Positions 1-6,253 are shown, numbered from the stretch's first letter. The stretch: DNA of 10,159 nt from an uncultured Eubacteriales bacterium (GCA_934454845.1 CAKSGV010000032.1:1-10159), one strand, 5' to 3'. Notes: a model not told the origin generated them from the sequence alone. Translations and numbers: made by a program.

Positions 1-49
1 CAGATAGTCCCCATTTTTCAGCTGCCTTTGAAGCTTTTATATATTCCAT
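1..49 (-). CDS. Helix-turn-helix DNA-binding protein, N-terminal fragment (runs off the left edge)
   Basis: Only the first 16 codons lie in the window; the gene reads leftward off the edge. The minus strand has a strong Shine-Dalgarno sequence GGAGG (57-61), seven bases, then ATG at 49-47. The visible peptide is MEYIKASKAAEKWGLS. The pattern 'xYIxASxAAExWGLS' is the usual opening of small helix-turn-helix proteins of the MerR/excisionase-like fold in Clostridia, in which the first helix (SKAAEKWGLS) leads into a recognition helix beginning 'ERRV'. Such domains occur alone, in front of Fic domains, or with other accessory-region proteins, so the full function cannot be read here. A consensus-like promoter at 88-116 and an inverted repeat over its -35 box support a real, possibly regulated gene. 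The start is well supported; the family is inferred from 16 residues only. Confidence 0.7.
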   Translation of the reverse strand, partial: MEYIKASKAAEKWGLS

Positions 50-87
50 TTGGCTTCCTCCAAACTTAAATACACTTGCACAGATTT

Positions 88-116
88 AGTATATCATATT
101 TTAGGAATAATATCAA
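88..116 (-). promoter_or_regulatory. Sigma-A promoter of the left-edge helix-turn-helix gene
   Basis: On the minus strand the -35 box is TTGATA (plus positions 111-116) and the -10 box is TATACT (88-93), with a 17-base spacer. Transcription would start near position 80, giving a leader of about 30 bases that contains the GGAGG ribosome site. The -35 box lies inside one arm of the inverted repeat at 103-150. Confidence 0.75.
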
Positions 117-150
117 GTGCTTTTTGAATATACCAACCGATATTATTCCT
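103..150. repeat. 12-bp perfect inverted repeat flanking and overlapping a -35 box (candidate operator)
   Basis: The arms AGGAATAATATC (103-114) and GATATTATTCCT (139-150) are perfect reverse complements separated by 24 bases. The inner arm overlaps the -35 box of the minus-strand promoter and the outer arm lies just upstream of it. Arm centres are about 36 bp apart, which suits two half-sites of a dimer, or two dimers, binding on a similar face of the helix. Because the adjacent gene encodes a DNA-binding protein, autoregulation is possible. A plus-strand reading as a hairpin followed by T7 (150-156) is the alternative, but no plus-strand gene is seen upstream within the window. Confidence 0.5.
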
Positions 151-170
151 TTTTTTAGAACACCGGGAAT

Positions 171-197
171 AAAAAAAGCGGGGCCGAAGCCCCGCTT
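171..197 (-). terminator. Strong intrinsic terminator of the TnpV operon
   Basis: On the minus strand the stem AAGCGGGGC / GCCCCGCTT (176-197) closes a TTCG tetraloop and runs directly into seven Ts (171-177 on the complement). It begins three bases beyond the TnpV stop codon. It has the usual intrinsic-terminator form and works only in the minus direction, since no T-run follows on the plus strand. Confidence 0.95.
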
Positions 198-200
198 GAA

Positions 201-500
201 TCACATATAAATAAGTTCTTTACAAACGATTTCTGTGACTCTATTTCTAATATTGTTCATTTGCCGCACCCATACCATTTGATTGTCAGATTTTATCTGC
301 TCGGTCACGCCTTCTATCTCGGCATACTGCTTCATCAGCAAGTCGAACATATCCTGTGCGTCGCGGTCGAGGTCGGTCAGATACTGTTCAAGTGTTCCTT
401 TCATCCGCATAACATTAACTACAGTCGGATTACTCTTTTTCAAATAATTGTAATGCCGTTGTCCCCAAATGCCTATGTTCTTTACAAATTCGTCTTTCAT
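201..500 (-). CDS. tnpV: TnpV-family transposon-encoded protein (short form)
   Basis: This 99-residue protein belongs to the TnpV family, named for the tnpV gene of the clostridial mobilisable transposon Tn4451, where an accessory, excisionase-like role was proposed. The recognisable core runs from 'GIWGQRHYNYLKK' (about 10-22) through the acidic helix 'LTDLDRDAQDMF' (41-52) to the signature at 64-98: GVTEQ(I)K, then NQMxWVxxMNNIRN, then EIVxxELIY. Family members as I remember them often have 20-30 extra N-terminal residues with a 'GDYYLPDL'-like motif, which is missing here. The start is set by an ATGA overlap with the upstream 60-residue gene; its own ribosome site is weak, so translation is probably coupled. 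A strong terminator follows directly. No serine recombinase such as TnpX is in the window, so this is either a domesticated copy or a remnant of a mobile element. The family call is confident; the role in this cell is not known. Confidence 0.85.
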   Translation of the reverse strand: MKDEFVKNIGIWGQRHYNYLKKSNPTVVNVMRMKGTLEQYLTDLDRDAQDMFDLLMKQYAEIEGVTEQIKSDNQMVWVRQMNNIRNRVTEIVCKELIYM

Positions 501-679
501 ACTCTCACGCTCACTTTCTTTGACGGCGCTTTAATGATTTTGATAAGCAAATCATCTACATCCTCAGTCGGTTTGTTTTGCTCAAGATACATTGTTCTTA
601 CCGCATTGACACAACCGACGAGCAGCCAGTGCTCAAAATCGTCAAGGGTTACTTTGTGTTTTACATCTTTAACTTTCAT
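497..679 (-). CDS. Small unknown protein translationally coupled to TnpV
   Basis: I do not recognise this 60-residue protein. The ATG at 679-677 is preceded by AAAGGAGG (complement of 691-698), 11 bases upstream. An upstream in-frame TTG at 718 would place that ribosome site inside the coding region, so I reject it. The protein opens with a basic stretch (MKVKDVKHKV), continues with a mixed helix 'TLDDFEHWLLVGCVNAVRTMYLEQ' (11-34, split here as TLDDFEHWLL + VGCVNAVRTMYLEQ), then an acidic turn NKPTEDVDD, a hydrophobic helix LLIKIIK, and a basic tail APSKKVSVRV. It has no signal peptide or membrane segment, so it is probably cytosolic; the basic ends would suit nucleic-acid or partner binding. 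Its stop TGA (499-497) overlaps the TnpV ATG (500-498). This coupling and the shared terminator argue that the two proteins are made together and may act together. Confidence 0.75.
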   Translation of the reverse strand: MKVKDVKHKVTLDDFEHWLLVGCVNAVRTMYLEQNKPTEDVDDLLIKIIKAPSKKVSVRV

Positions 680-690
680 AATGCGAAAAT

Positions 691-698
691 CCTCCTTT
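691..698 (-). promoter_or_regulatory. Ribosome binding site that sets the start of the 60-residue gene
   Basis: The minus strand reads AAAGGAGG here, 11 bases before the ATG at 679. The spacing is slightly long but the match to the 16S rRNA tail is strong. It rules out the TTG at 718 as start. I do not see a convincing promoter upstream: the TACAAT at 763-758 has only a poor -35 match (TTTAAT). Confidence 0.75.
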
Positions 699-809
699 GC
701 GAGTACATTGTACCGCAAAAGAGGATTATTTAAAAATATGCGTTTTTTTGAAATATGATTGTACGGTTTCGGTGTGTTTAATTAAATCCCTTATGAACAT
801 CCGTACCAA

Positions 810-849
810 AAAAGTCATTCTTTATAAGAGTGGCTTTTATTTTTTATTT
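810..849 (+). terminator. Possible hairpin terminator on the plus strand
   Basis: AAAAGTCATTC (810-820) pairs with GAGTGGCTTTT (828-838) across a seven-base loop, with two G-U wobbles when read as plus-strand RNA, and is followed by an A-interrupted T-run to 849. The shape is terminator-like in the plus direction. No plus-strand gene precedes it in the window, so it could end antisense transcription of the TnpV pair or be left over from a rearrangement. Confidence 0.4.
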
Positions 850-936
850 CCGACCGAGGGCGAATAACCCGAAGACCGAATAATCAAATTATTTAAATCG
901 AGAGTTTAGGATGCAAAAAGTTTGGAAAATAATTTT

Positions 937-973
937 TTGACACCGCAAGGATCCGCTTTGCTTGTAATGTCAA
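937..973. repeat. Interrupted palindrome TTGACA...TGTCAA
   Basis: TTGACA (937-942) and TGTCAA (968-973) are perfect complements. Inside them CAAG (946-949) pairs with CTTG (961-964), with symmetric three-base gaps on both sides and an 11-base loop. As a hairpin it has two helices and a symmetric internal loop; as DNA it could be a protein site. The TTGACA is not followed by a -10 box at the right distance. Confidence 0.4.
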
Positions 974-1022
974 CCTTTAAAGTATTTTTTTGGAAACGAA
1001 GAAGCATAGATCCCCTGTTTAT

Positions 1023-1062
1023 CGTGAAAAAATTGCTGTAAACGATACAACAATCTTTCACG
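1023..1062. promoter_or_regulatory. 40-bp interrupted palindrome with a LacI/cre-like core upstream of the beta-mannosidase promoter
   Basis: Three nested arm pairs share one centre: CGTGAAA (1023-1029) with TTTCACG (1056-1062), ATTG (1032-1035) with CAAT (1051-1054), and TGTA (1037-1040) with TACA (1046-1049). The core TGTAAACGATACA (1037-1049) has the TGTAAnCG-type half site of LacI/CcpA-family operators, although the right half is one base closer than in a standard cre site. It lies 16 bases upstream of the -35 box. Control by a sugar-responsive or catabolite regulator is a reasonable inference for a glycosidase gene; a structured RNA is less likely because the site precedes the mapped promoter. 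Confidence 0.5.
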
Positions 1063-1078
1063 CAAAGGTTAAATGCTA

Positions 1079-1106
1079 TTGCTTTTTTTTAAAATTATAG
1101 TATAAT
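1079..1106 (+). promoter_or_regulatory. Sigma-A promoter of the beta-mannosidase gene
   Basis: The -35 box is TTGCTT (1079-1084) and the -10 box is a perfect TATAAT (1101-1106), with a 16-base spacer made mostly of T8 and A-rich DNA. The -10 box lies within the 11-base palindrome AGTATAATACT (1099-1109). Transcription should start near 1113, giving a leader of about 50 bases that is T-rich and ends in the ribosome site AAAGGAG (1149-1155). Confidence 0.75.
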
Positions 1107-1161
1107 ACTTTTGAAATAATGTACATATTATTTTTTTTACTTAAGCGTAAAGGAGAGTTTT

Positions 1162-3552
1162 ATGAAAAAAGAAAATTCAGTTTTATTAGACGGTATGTGG
1201 AAACTTTATATCGTCACAAACAAAAAATACAGAGAATTACTTTCTAATGTCACAAAAGAAAAACAGCTTTCTAAAAACGGAATTAAAGCAATTAAAGCAA
1301 CTGTTCCAGGGAATTTCGAACTAGATATGCAAAAAGCCGGGCTTATTGACGATTTATATTTTGACGATAATATTTTAGATGAGCTTAAACTTGAAAACAG
1401 GCATTTGTTTTATGTAAAGAATTTCAATATAGAACAAGACACTGACAGCTACTCATTACAATTCGACGGTGTGGATACTCTTGCCGAATATTATTTAAAC
1501 GGCGAAAAAATCGGTGAATCCGAAAATATGCACATATCCTACACTTTCGACGCAAAGAATCTTAAATCCGGAGAAAATGAGCTTTTAGTGCATATTTCCC
1601 CCACAAAAATATTTGTGGATAATCAAAAAGGCTCTATGCTCTACTCTATGAAAAAAAGAACTTTTATAAGAAAAGCTCAAAGTATGTTCGGATGGGATAT
1701 TATGCCGAGAATAATATCCGCAGGAATATGGAAATCCGTTAATCTTATAAAAAAGGATACAGCTCAAATCGACGAGGTGTATTTAAGATATAATTTCAAA
1801 TATCCTCATTGCGGTTCGCTTTACTATTCATTGGATATTGATGAAGATGAATTTATCGGAGATTACCGCTTGGAAATAACAGGGGAAATTGACGGCGAAA
1901 TAACAATACGAAAAACTGTTGCTTTAATAGACCGTGCAGGCATAATATACGGTATCGAAGGTGATCCCAATAAGCTCTGGTGGCCGAAAAATATGGGAAA
2001 ACAGAACCTTTATAATTTCACCATAAAACTTTATAAAGGCGATATTCTATGTGATGAAAGGCATCAAAAACACGGATTTCGAACTGTGACTCTTGAAAGA
2101 ACCGATTATATTGATAAAGACGGAAACGGCGAATTCAAATTTTTAATAAACGGCGTGCCGTTTTTCGCGCTCGGAACCAACTGGGTTCCCCTTGACGCTT
2201 ATCCCTCGCAATATAAAAAACGCCTTGCAAAAGCAATGGAATTAGTAGAAGAATGCGGTATAAATGCCATTCGTTGTTGGGGTGGAAACACATACGAAAA
2301 TGATGAATTTTATGATTATTGCGATGAGCACGGAATAGTTGTTTGGCAAGATTTTGCCATTGCGTGCGGCCTTTGCCCTCCCACAGACAAAATGATTAAC
2401 CTTATCAGAGAAGAAGGCGAAAAAATAGTGGCAAGACTTCGCCACCATGCCTCTGTGATTCTTTGGTCCGGAGATAATGAAAACGATCTGATTTTATCTC
2501 ACACGGGGCAGGATCCGAATTCAAATAAGATAACGCGCGAAGTGCTGGCAGATGTTATAAGCGAATGCGATATTTCAAGGCCTTATATTCCCTCTTCTCC
2601 CTATATGTCTCCGAAAGCTGTGGAAGATAATATGATCGGCAGAATCCCCGAACAGCATATATGGGGATCCAGAAGTTATTACAAACAGGATTATTTCGGA
2701 AAAAACAATGTTGCAAGATTTGCAAGCGAATGGGGCTATCACGGATGCGCTTCGCCGGAAAGTATCAAAAAAATGATGAAACCGGAAAACACCTGGCCTT
2801 GGAATAACGATGTTTGGAGATTGCACTCCACCTGTATGGATTTGGAGGATAAAAGCGAAAATACATATTACAGAATAGAATATGTTCCCGCCCAAATCAA
2901 AACATTGTTCGGCGAATCTGTTCCGGATAATCTGTATGATTTTGCATTAGCTTCGCAAATAAGCCAAGCAGAAGCATTCAAATATTATATCGAACTTTTC
3001 CGTTCTTCAAAATGGGAAAAATTTACCGGTTTGATTTGGTGGAATTTAATTGACGGTTGGCCGCAGATTTCCGATGCAGTTGTTGATTATTATTACAACA
3101 GAAAATTGGCATATTTTAATATTAAGCGTTCTCAAGAACCCGTTTGTGTTATGATCAACGAATATAAAAGCAATAAAGAAAATATGCAATTATATGTTGC
3201 TAACGAAACTATGGAAGATACAAATGTTTCATATAAAGTAACCGATATAAACACCGGAAAAATAATCGCCCAAGGAAAAGGAATCGCTAAAGCAAACTCA
3301 TCGGATAAGTTGGATTCCATAAAAACGATTAATGAGCAAACTCTTCTTCTGATCGAATATGAAGTAAACGGAAAGATTTTAAAGAACCATTATTTAATAG
3401 GCGCTCCCGAATATGACTACAAAAAGTTAATTTCGATTCAAAAGAAAGATTATAAAAACTATCCCGATCCGATATCAGGAAAGCCTTTTGATTACAAGCA
3501 GGTTAAAGAATGGCTTGAAAAAGCAGACCTTTTGCAACTTGACGGATTTTAA
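1162..3552 (+). CDS. Glycoside hydrolase family 2 beta-mannosidase, cytoplasmic
   Basis: This 796-residue enzyme should remove terminal beta-D-mannose from short mannosides by a retaining mechanism. Order of parts: sugar-binding jelly-roll (about 1-195), ending in the beta-mannosidase landmark RKAQSMFGWD (170-179) and 'SAGIWKSV'; an Ig-like domain (about 200-310); a TIM barrel (about 315-645) with RCWGGNTYE (371-379) and VWQDF (394-398); and a C-terminal beta domain. The predicted acid/base is E440 in WSGDNE and the nucleophile is E523 in ASEWG. The acid/base motif in many beta-mannosidases reads WCGNNE, so D438 and S436 are departures; the catalytic Asn-Glu pair is kept. WWNLIDGWPQ (626-635) is the usual barrel-end motif. 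There is no signal peptide, so it acts on imported oligosaccharides. AAAGGAG lies six bases before the ATG. It has its own promoter and terminator and stands alone, without a transporter or mannan-locus neighbours. A related GH2 specificity cannot be excluded. Confidence 0.9.
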   Translation: MKKENSVLLDGMWKLYIVTNKKYRELLSNVTKEKQLSKNGIKAIKATVPGNFELDMQKAGLIDDLYFDDNILDELKLENRHLFYVKNFNIEQDTDSYSLQFDGVDTLAEYYLNGEKIGESENMHISYTFDAKNLKSGENELLVHISPTKIFVDNQKGSMLYSMKKRTFIRKAQSMFGWDIMPRIISAGIWKSVNLIKKDTAQIDEVYLRYNFKYPHCGSLYYSLDIDEDEFIGDYRLEITGEIDGEITIRKTVALIDRAGIIYGIEGDPNKLWWPKNMGKQNLYNFTIKLYKGDILCDERHQKHGFRTVTLERTDYIDKDGNGEFKFLINGVPFFALGTNWVPLDAYPSQYKKRLAKAMELVEECGINAIRCWGGNTYENDEFYDYCDEHGIVVWQDFAIACGLCPPTDKMINLIREEGEKIVARLRHHASVILWSGDNENDLILSHTGQDPNSNKITREVLADVISECDISRPYIPSSPYMSPKAVEDNMIGRIPEQHIWGSRSYYKQDYFGKNNVARFASEWGYHGCASPESIKKMMKPENTWPWNNDVWRLHSTCMDLEDKSENTYYRIEYVPAQIKTLFGESVPDNLYDFALASQISQAEAFKYYIELFRSSKWEKFTGLIWWNLIDGWPQISDAVVDYYYNRKLAYFNIKRSQEPVCVMINEYKSNKENMQLYVANETMEDTNVSYKVTDINTGKIIAQGKGIAKANSSDKLDSIKTINEQTLLLIEYEVNGKILKNHYLIGAPEYDYKKLISIQKKDYKNYPDPISGKPFDYKQVKEWLEKADLLQLDGF

Positions 3553-3573
3553 ACTTTAATTTATAAAACAAAC

Positions 3574-3612
3574 ACCGCCCGCAGAACACTTTTTTAAGTG
3601 CTTGCGGGCGGT
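3574..3612. terminator. Bidirectional terminator between convergent genes
   Basis: ACCGCCCGCAG (3574-3584) pairs with TTGCGGGCGGT (3602-3612), with one G-U pair, and an inner CACTT/AAGTG helix (3587-3591, 3596-3600) caps the hairpin with a T4 loop. T-rich DNA follows on both sides (plus: AATTTATTGTGTTTTT; minus: GTTTGTTTTATAAATT). It sits 21 bases after the beta-mannosidase stop and 29 bases after the stop of the convergent gene, so it probably serves both. Confidence 0.85.
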
Positions 3613-3641
3613 AATTTATTGTGTTTTTATAAAAATTCTTA

Positions 3642-4826
3642 TCATCCGTGAAGATCGTAATATATTATATTTCCGATATTATTAAGCTGACTGAGCATTT
3701 TAGCTCTGCTTTGAGCGCTGTCCCAAGCCAGATATTCCATTTCGGACTGATGCCTTTTTTGAGCTTCCAATTGTTTTGCTCTGTCGGAATGCTCCTGCTC
3801 GGCTCTTTTCAGTTCCGCAATAAGCTTCTGCTTTTCAATTTCAAGAAGCTGTCGGTTTGCCATAAGTTTATCATATTCGTGCAGAGCTTCCTTTATTGAA
3901 TCGGCACGATGTGTTTGAATAAATCTTATTAACAGATCAACAATCTGCAATGTTTTATCTTCATCACTTAAGGAATCCAAAGAATCAAGCTTTTTTATAT
4001 GCAAATCTATATTTTCGCGTGCAATTTTAAAATCCCGCACCTTTTCATCAATTTCTTGATCTATTTGCGGAATTCGAAGTTTTTGCTTTTCGGCTTGAAG
4101 ATTTTCGGCCTGCTTTCTTAATTTTATATTTTCTGCTTTTGCCTTTTCATCCGCAAGTTTTGCCGAATTTATCATAAGCTGTTGTTTTTTAGAAAGAGAG
4201 CCCGATTTTATCACAGATTCCTGAATTGAATTCGTGATGCGGGAAGCAAGAAGCATTAAAGCCGAGCATCCAAAAAATAAAATTATATAAAAATAAGCCT
4301 TAACCATCGATCCCATCATAAAAAGATAGCAAATTAATACAAACGCAAAAATCAAAGAAAACAGAACCTTCTTTTTTTGAAAAAAAGACTTACATAAAGG
4401 TGCCAAAGAAACGAAAAGAGATAAAATAATCTGCGAACCGAAAAGAATAATTTTATTTTCCGAGCCGAACTTTTCAATTTCCGCAATCATATTGCTGCGT
4501 ATAATAATGCCTTTAGCGCCGAACAAATCCAAAGCCAGAATCAAACAAATAAGCAACTGAAAAGCTATATTCACTATTTTCAAAATATTTTTCGGTTTAC
4601 AATTCTCGACAGCACGGCGACGATTTTCAGCCTGAATGGATTTCTTCAGATTATCGGCGGTGTTTTCTTCTTTTAAATCGATTTTAAAAGGCGCGGGGTT
4701 ATCTTTTTCATTTTGCAGAGTTTCAATTTGCCGCTGAATGGTTCGGCATTTTTCCATTCCGGAATGAATTTCCAAAATCTCAAGCCGAATATCCTGTAAC
4801 TTATTTAGTGCATCTTCCCTACTCAT
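3642..4826 (-). CDS. Unrecognised membrane protein with four central TM segments and long coiled coils
   Basis: I cannot assign this 394-residue protein to a named family. Residues 1-75 are charged and helical (coiled coil likely). Hydrophobic segments follow at about 81-103, 125-145, 153-172 and 177-195. From about 210 to the end it is almost all charged helix, with dense Lys/Glu/Gln heptads at 222-280 and 318-360. Between the coils lies 'IVDLLIRFIQTHRADSIKEALHEYD' (295-319, given here as IVDLLIRFIQTH + RADSIKEALHEYD); similar 'RADS/T-IKEAL-xxY' stretches recur, as I remember, in uncharacterised clostridial proteins with coiled coils. There is no signal peptide and no catalytic motif. Both long tails should be on the same side, since four segments separate them, probably the cytoplasm. 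The ATG follows AAAGGTG by about ten bases. It lies 61 bases downstream of the transporter gene, with a TATAAT between, so it may be co-transcribed or separately expressed. A scaffold or envelope-stress role is a guess. Confidence 0.85.
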   Translation of the reverse strand: MSREDALNKLQDIRLEILEIHSGMEKCRTIQRQIETLQNEKDNPAPFKIDLKEENTADNLKKSIQAENRRRAVENCKPKNILKIVNIAFQLLICLILALDLFGAKGIIIRSNMIAEIEKFGSENKIILFGSQIILSLFVSLAPLCKSFFQKKKVLFSLIFAFVLICYLFMMGSMVKAYFYIILFFGCSALMLLASRITNSIQESVIKSGSLSKKQQLMINSAKLADEKAKAENIKLRKQAENLQAEKQKLRIPQIDQEIDEKVRDFKIARENIDLHIKKLDSLDSLSDEDKTLQIVDLLIRFIQTHRADSIKEALHEYDKLMANRQLLEIEKQKLIAELKRAEQEHSDRAKQLEAQKRHQSEMEYLAWDSAQSRAKMLSQLNNIGNIIYYDLHG

Positions 4827-4874
4827 TATTCTGTTTCACCTTTCTTTTCACTGATTTATCGTTGATAATTTTTC

Positions 4875-4880
4875 ATTATA
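4875..4880 (-). promoter_or_regulatory. Possible -10 box for the coiled-coil membrane-protein gene
   Basis: A perfect TATAAT lies on the minus strand in the 61-base gap after the transporter stop, and would start transcription near 4868, about 40 bases before the ATG. The -35 region at the right distance (CGGATT) is poor; a TTGATA at 4899-4894 is only 13 bases away. No terminator follows the transporter gene, so read-through from the upstream promoter is equally possible. Confidence 0.35.
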
Positions 4881-4887
4881 GGCAAAA

Positions 4888-6246
4888 TCAGCTTATCAAT
4901 CCGATTATAAAAATTGAAATTATCATTAAAGGCAAAGCAATTATAAAATACCATTTCATCCAGGAGCGGATCTTAAGGCCCTTTCCGAGATTTGACTCCG
5001 CCTGATAATTTTCAAATCCCCAGCCGAATTTAGCAACGCAGAAAAGAAGATAAACAAGAGAGCCCAGCGGCAATAAAATATTGCTTACTATAAAATCTTC
5101 GCTGTCAAGAATATCCCTTGCGCCTATCGGGTGAACATTTTTCAGAACATTATATCCAAGCACGCACGGAACGGAAAGTGCTAAAATAAGAAGTCCGTTA
5201 ATTAGAGCGGATTTTTTCCTGCTCCAGCCGAAATTATCCATACTTGATGACATTATATTTTCAAACACCGCAATAACGGTTGAAAAAGAGGCAAATGTCA
5301 TAAACAGGAAGAAAAGGCTTCCCCAGAGTCTTCCGCCGTTTAAGTTTATAAAAACATTCGGCAGAGTTACGAATATCAGGCTCGGTCCTGATGTAACTTC
5401 AACGCCGTAACTAAAGCATGCAGGGAAAATTATAAGACCTGCAGAGATTGCAACAAAAGTATCAAGTCCGCAAATTCTTGCTCCCTCACCTGCGAGCGAT
5501 CTATCTTTACTCATATAGCTTCCGAATATTTCCATAGCCGCAATTCCGAGACTCAAAGTAAAGAAAGACTGATTCATCGCCGCTGCTACAACATTTCCTA
5601 TTCCTACTTTTTTAACATTTTCCATATTGGGAACTAAATAAAAGCTCAGTCCCTCTTTTGCTCCGGGAAGAGTAATGCTGTGAATTGCAAGAATAAGGAT
5701 AAGCACAAAAAGTGCGCTCATCATAACTTTACTTACTCTCTCGAGACCTTTTCTTACTCCTATCCCGCAGATAAGAATACCCGCAATGACTGTAATGCAC
5801 ATCCATAAACCCATTTCACCGGGATTTGCAAGCATATCTGTAAATACTTTTGCGCTCGCCTCGGCATTCATATCAGGAGTGAATTTTCCCGAAAGGAATT
5901 TATAAAAATAATTGAGCATCCAGCCTGATACATTTGTGTAATACATCATCAGCACATAGCAGCCTAATATTGCAAACCAGCCGTGAATATGCCACTTTGT
6001 GCCCGGCTTCTCAAGTTTTTTATAAGCAAGCACCGCGCTTTTTCTTGACGCTCTTCCCACGGCAAGCTCCATTGTGAGCACAGGAAGTCCCATTATAACA
6101 AGCATAATAAGATAGATAAGAACAAAAAAACCGCCGCCGTTTTGCCCTACCACATAAGGGAATCTCCACACATTTCCGATTCCGATTGCACAGCCCGCAC
6201 TGACAAGCAGGAATCCAAGCCTTGATTTAAAGGATTCTCTTTCCAT
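4888..6246 (-). CDS. Sodium-dependent transporter of the neurotransmitter:sodium symporter (NSS/SNF) family
   Basis: This 452-residue inner-membrane protein should import a small amine or amino acid with sodium, by the LeuT-fold mechanism. TM1 carries the family signature GCAIGIGNVWRFPY (18-31), whose unwound part binds substrate and sodium. TM6 carries QSFFTLSLGIAAMEIFGSY (226-244), matching the LeuT FFTLSLG segment. TM8 carries FASFSTVIAVFE (318-329), where S322 and T323 match the sodium-site pair T354/S355 of LeuT. I count 11 membrane segments, the last at about 431-450, like Tyt1 and MhsT and one fewer than LeuT. The substrate cannot be read from sequence. The start is the ATG at 6246-6244, seven bases after AAGGAG; an upstream TTG at 6279 would include that ribosome site in the coding region and overlaps the -10 box. 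It has a perfect-consensus promoter divergent from the ProX operon. Confidence 0.93.
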   Translation of the reverse strand: MERESFKSRLGFLLVSAGCAIGIGNVWRFPYVVGQNGGGFFVLIYLIMLVIMGLPVLTMELAVGRASRKSAVLAYKKLEKPGTKWHIHGWFAILGCYVLMMYYTNVSGWMLNYFYKFLSGKFTPDMNAEASAKVFTDMLANPGEMGLWMCITVIAGILICGIGVRKGLERVSKVMMSALFVLILILAIHSITLPGAKEGLSFYLVPNMENVKKVGIGNVVAAAMNQSFFTLSLGIAAMEIFGSYMSKDRSLAGEGARICGLDTFVAISAGLIIFPACFSYGVEVTSGPSLIFVTLPNVFINLNGGRLWGSLFFLFMTFASFSTVIAVFENIMSSSMDNFGWSRKKSALINGLLILALSVPCVLGYNVLKNVHPIGARDILDSEDFIVSNILLPLGSLVYLLFCVAKFGWGFENYQAESNLGKGLKIRSWMKWYFIIALPLMIISIFIIGLIS

Positions 6247-6253
6247 ATTCAAA

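Larger units (their letters stand above)
719..1161. other. 443-bp non-coding region rich in inverted repeats
   Basis: No open reading frame with a ribosome site is visible on either strand. In order it holds: two GTACGG/CCGTAC copies in opposite orientation (761-766 and 801-806); a hairpin followed by a U-rich stretch (810-838, then mostly T to 849); a GC-richer patch with the direct repeat GACCGA (852-857, 874-879) and GGG/CCC arms between them; an interrupted palindrome opening with TTGACA (937-973); a larger interrupted palindrome (1023-1062); and the promoter of the beta-mannosidase gene (1079-1106). The spacing and structure suggest regulatory DNA, possibly joined to the end of the TnpV-bearing accessory segment. 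Apart from the promoter, function is inferred. Confidence 0.6.

Noticed and set aside
104..156. Inverted repeat 103-150 plus T7 as a plus-strand terminator
   Set aside because: The loop of 24 bases is long, the stem is A+T rich and no plus-strand gene precedes it; operator reading preferred, though not proven.
261..758. Plus-strand 165-codon open frame opposite TnpV and its partner
   Set aside because: It has no ribosome site, reads like the complement of two well-supported minus-strand genes, and shows no domain.
793..867. 24-codon plus-strand frame starting at ATG 793
   Set aside because: It has no ribosome site and overlaps the hairpin at 810-838; too short to support.
937..965. TTGACA at 937 as a promoter -35 box
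   Set aside because: No -10 box is present 15-19 bases downstream (GCTTGT at the expected place); it is better seen as one arm of a palindrome.
2575..2895. Minus-strand 106-codon frame inside the beta-mannosidase gene
   Set aside because: It is antisense to conserved catalytic-domain codons, with no ribosome site and no recognisable product.
4808..5005. Plus-strand 65-codon hydrophobic frame
   Set aside because: It crosses the 3' end of the transporter gene on the other strand; its hydrophobicity mirrors codon bias of the membrane protein.
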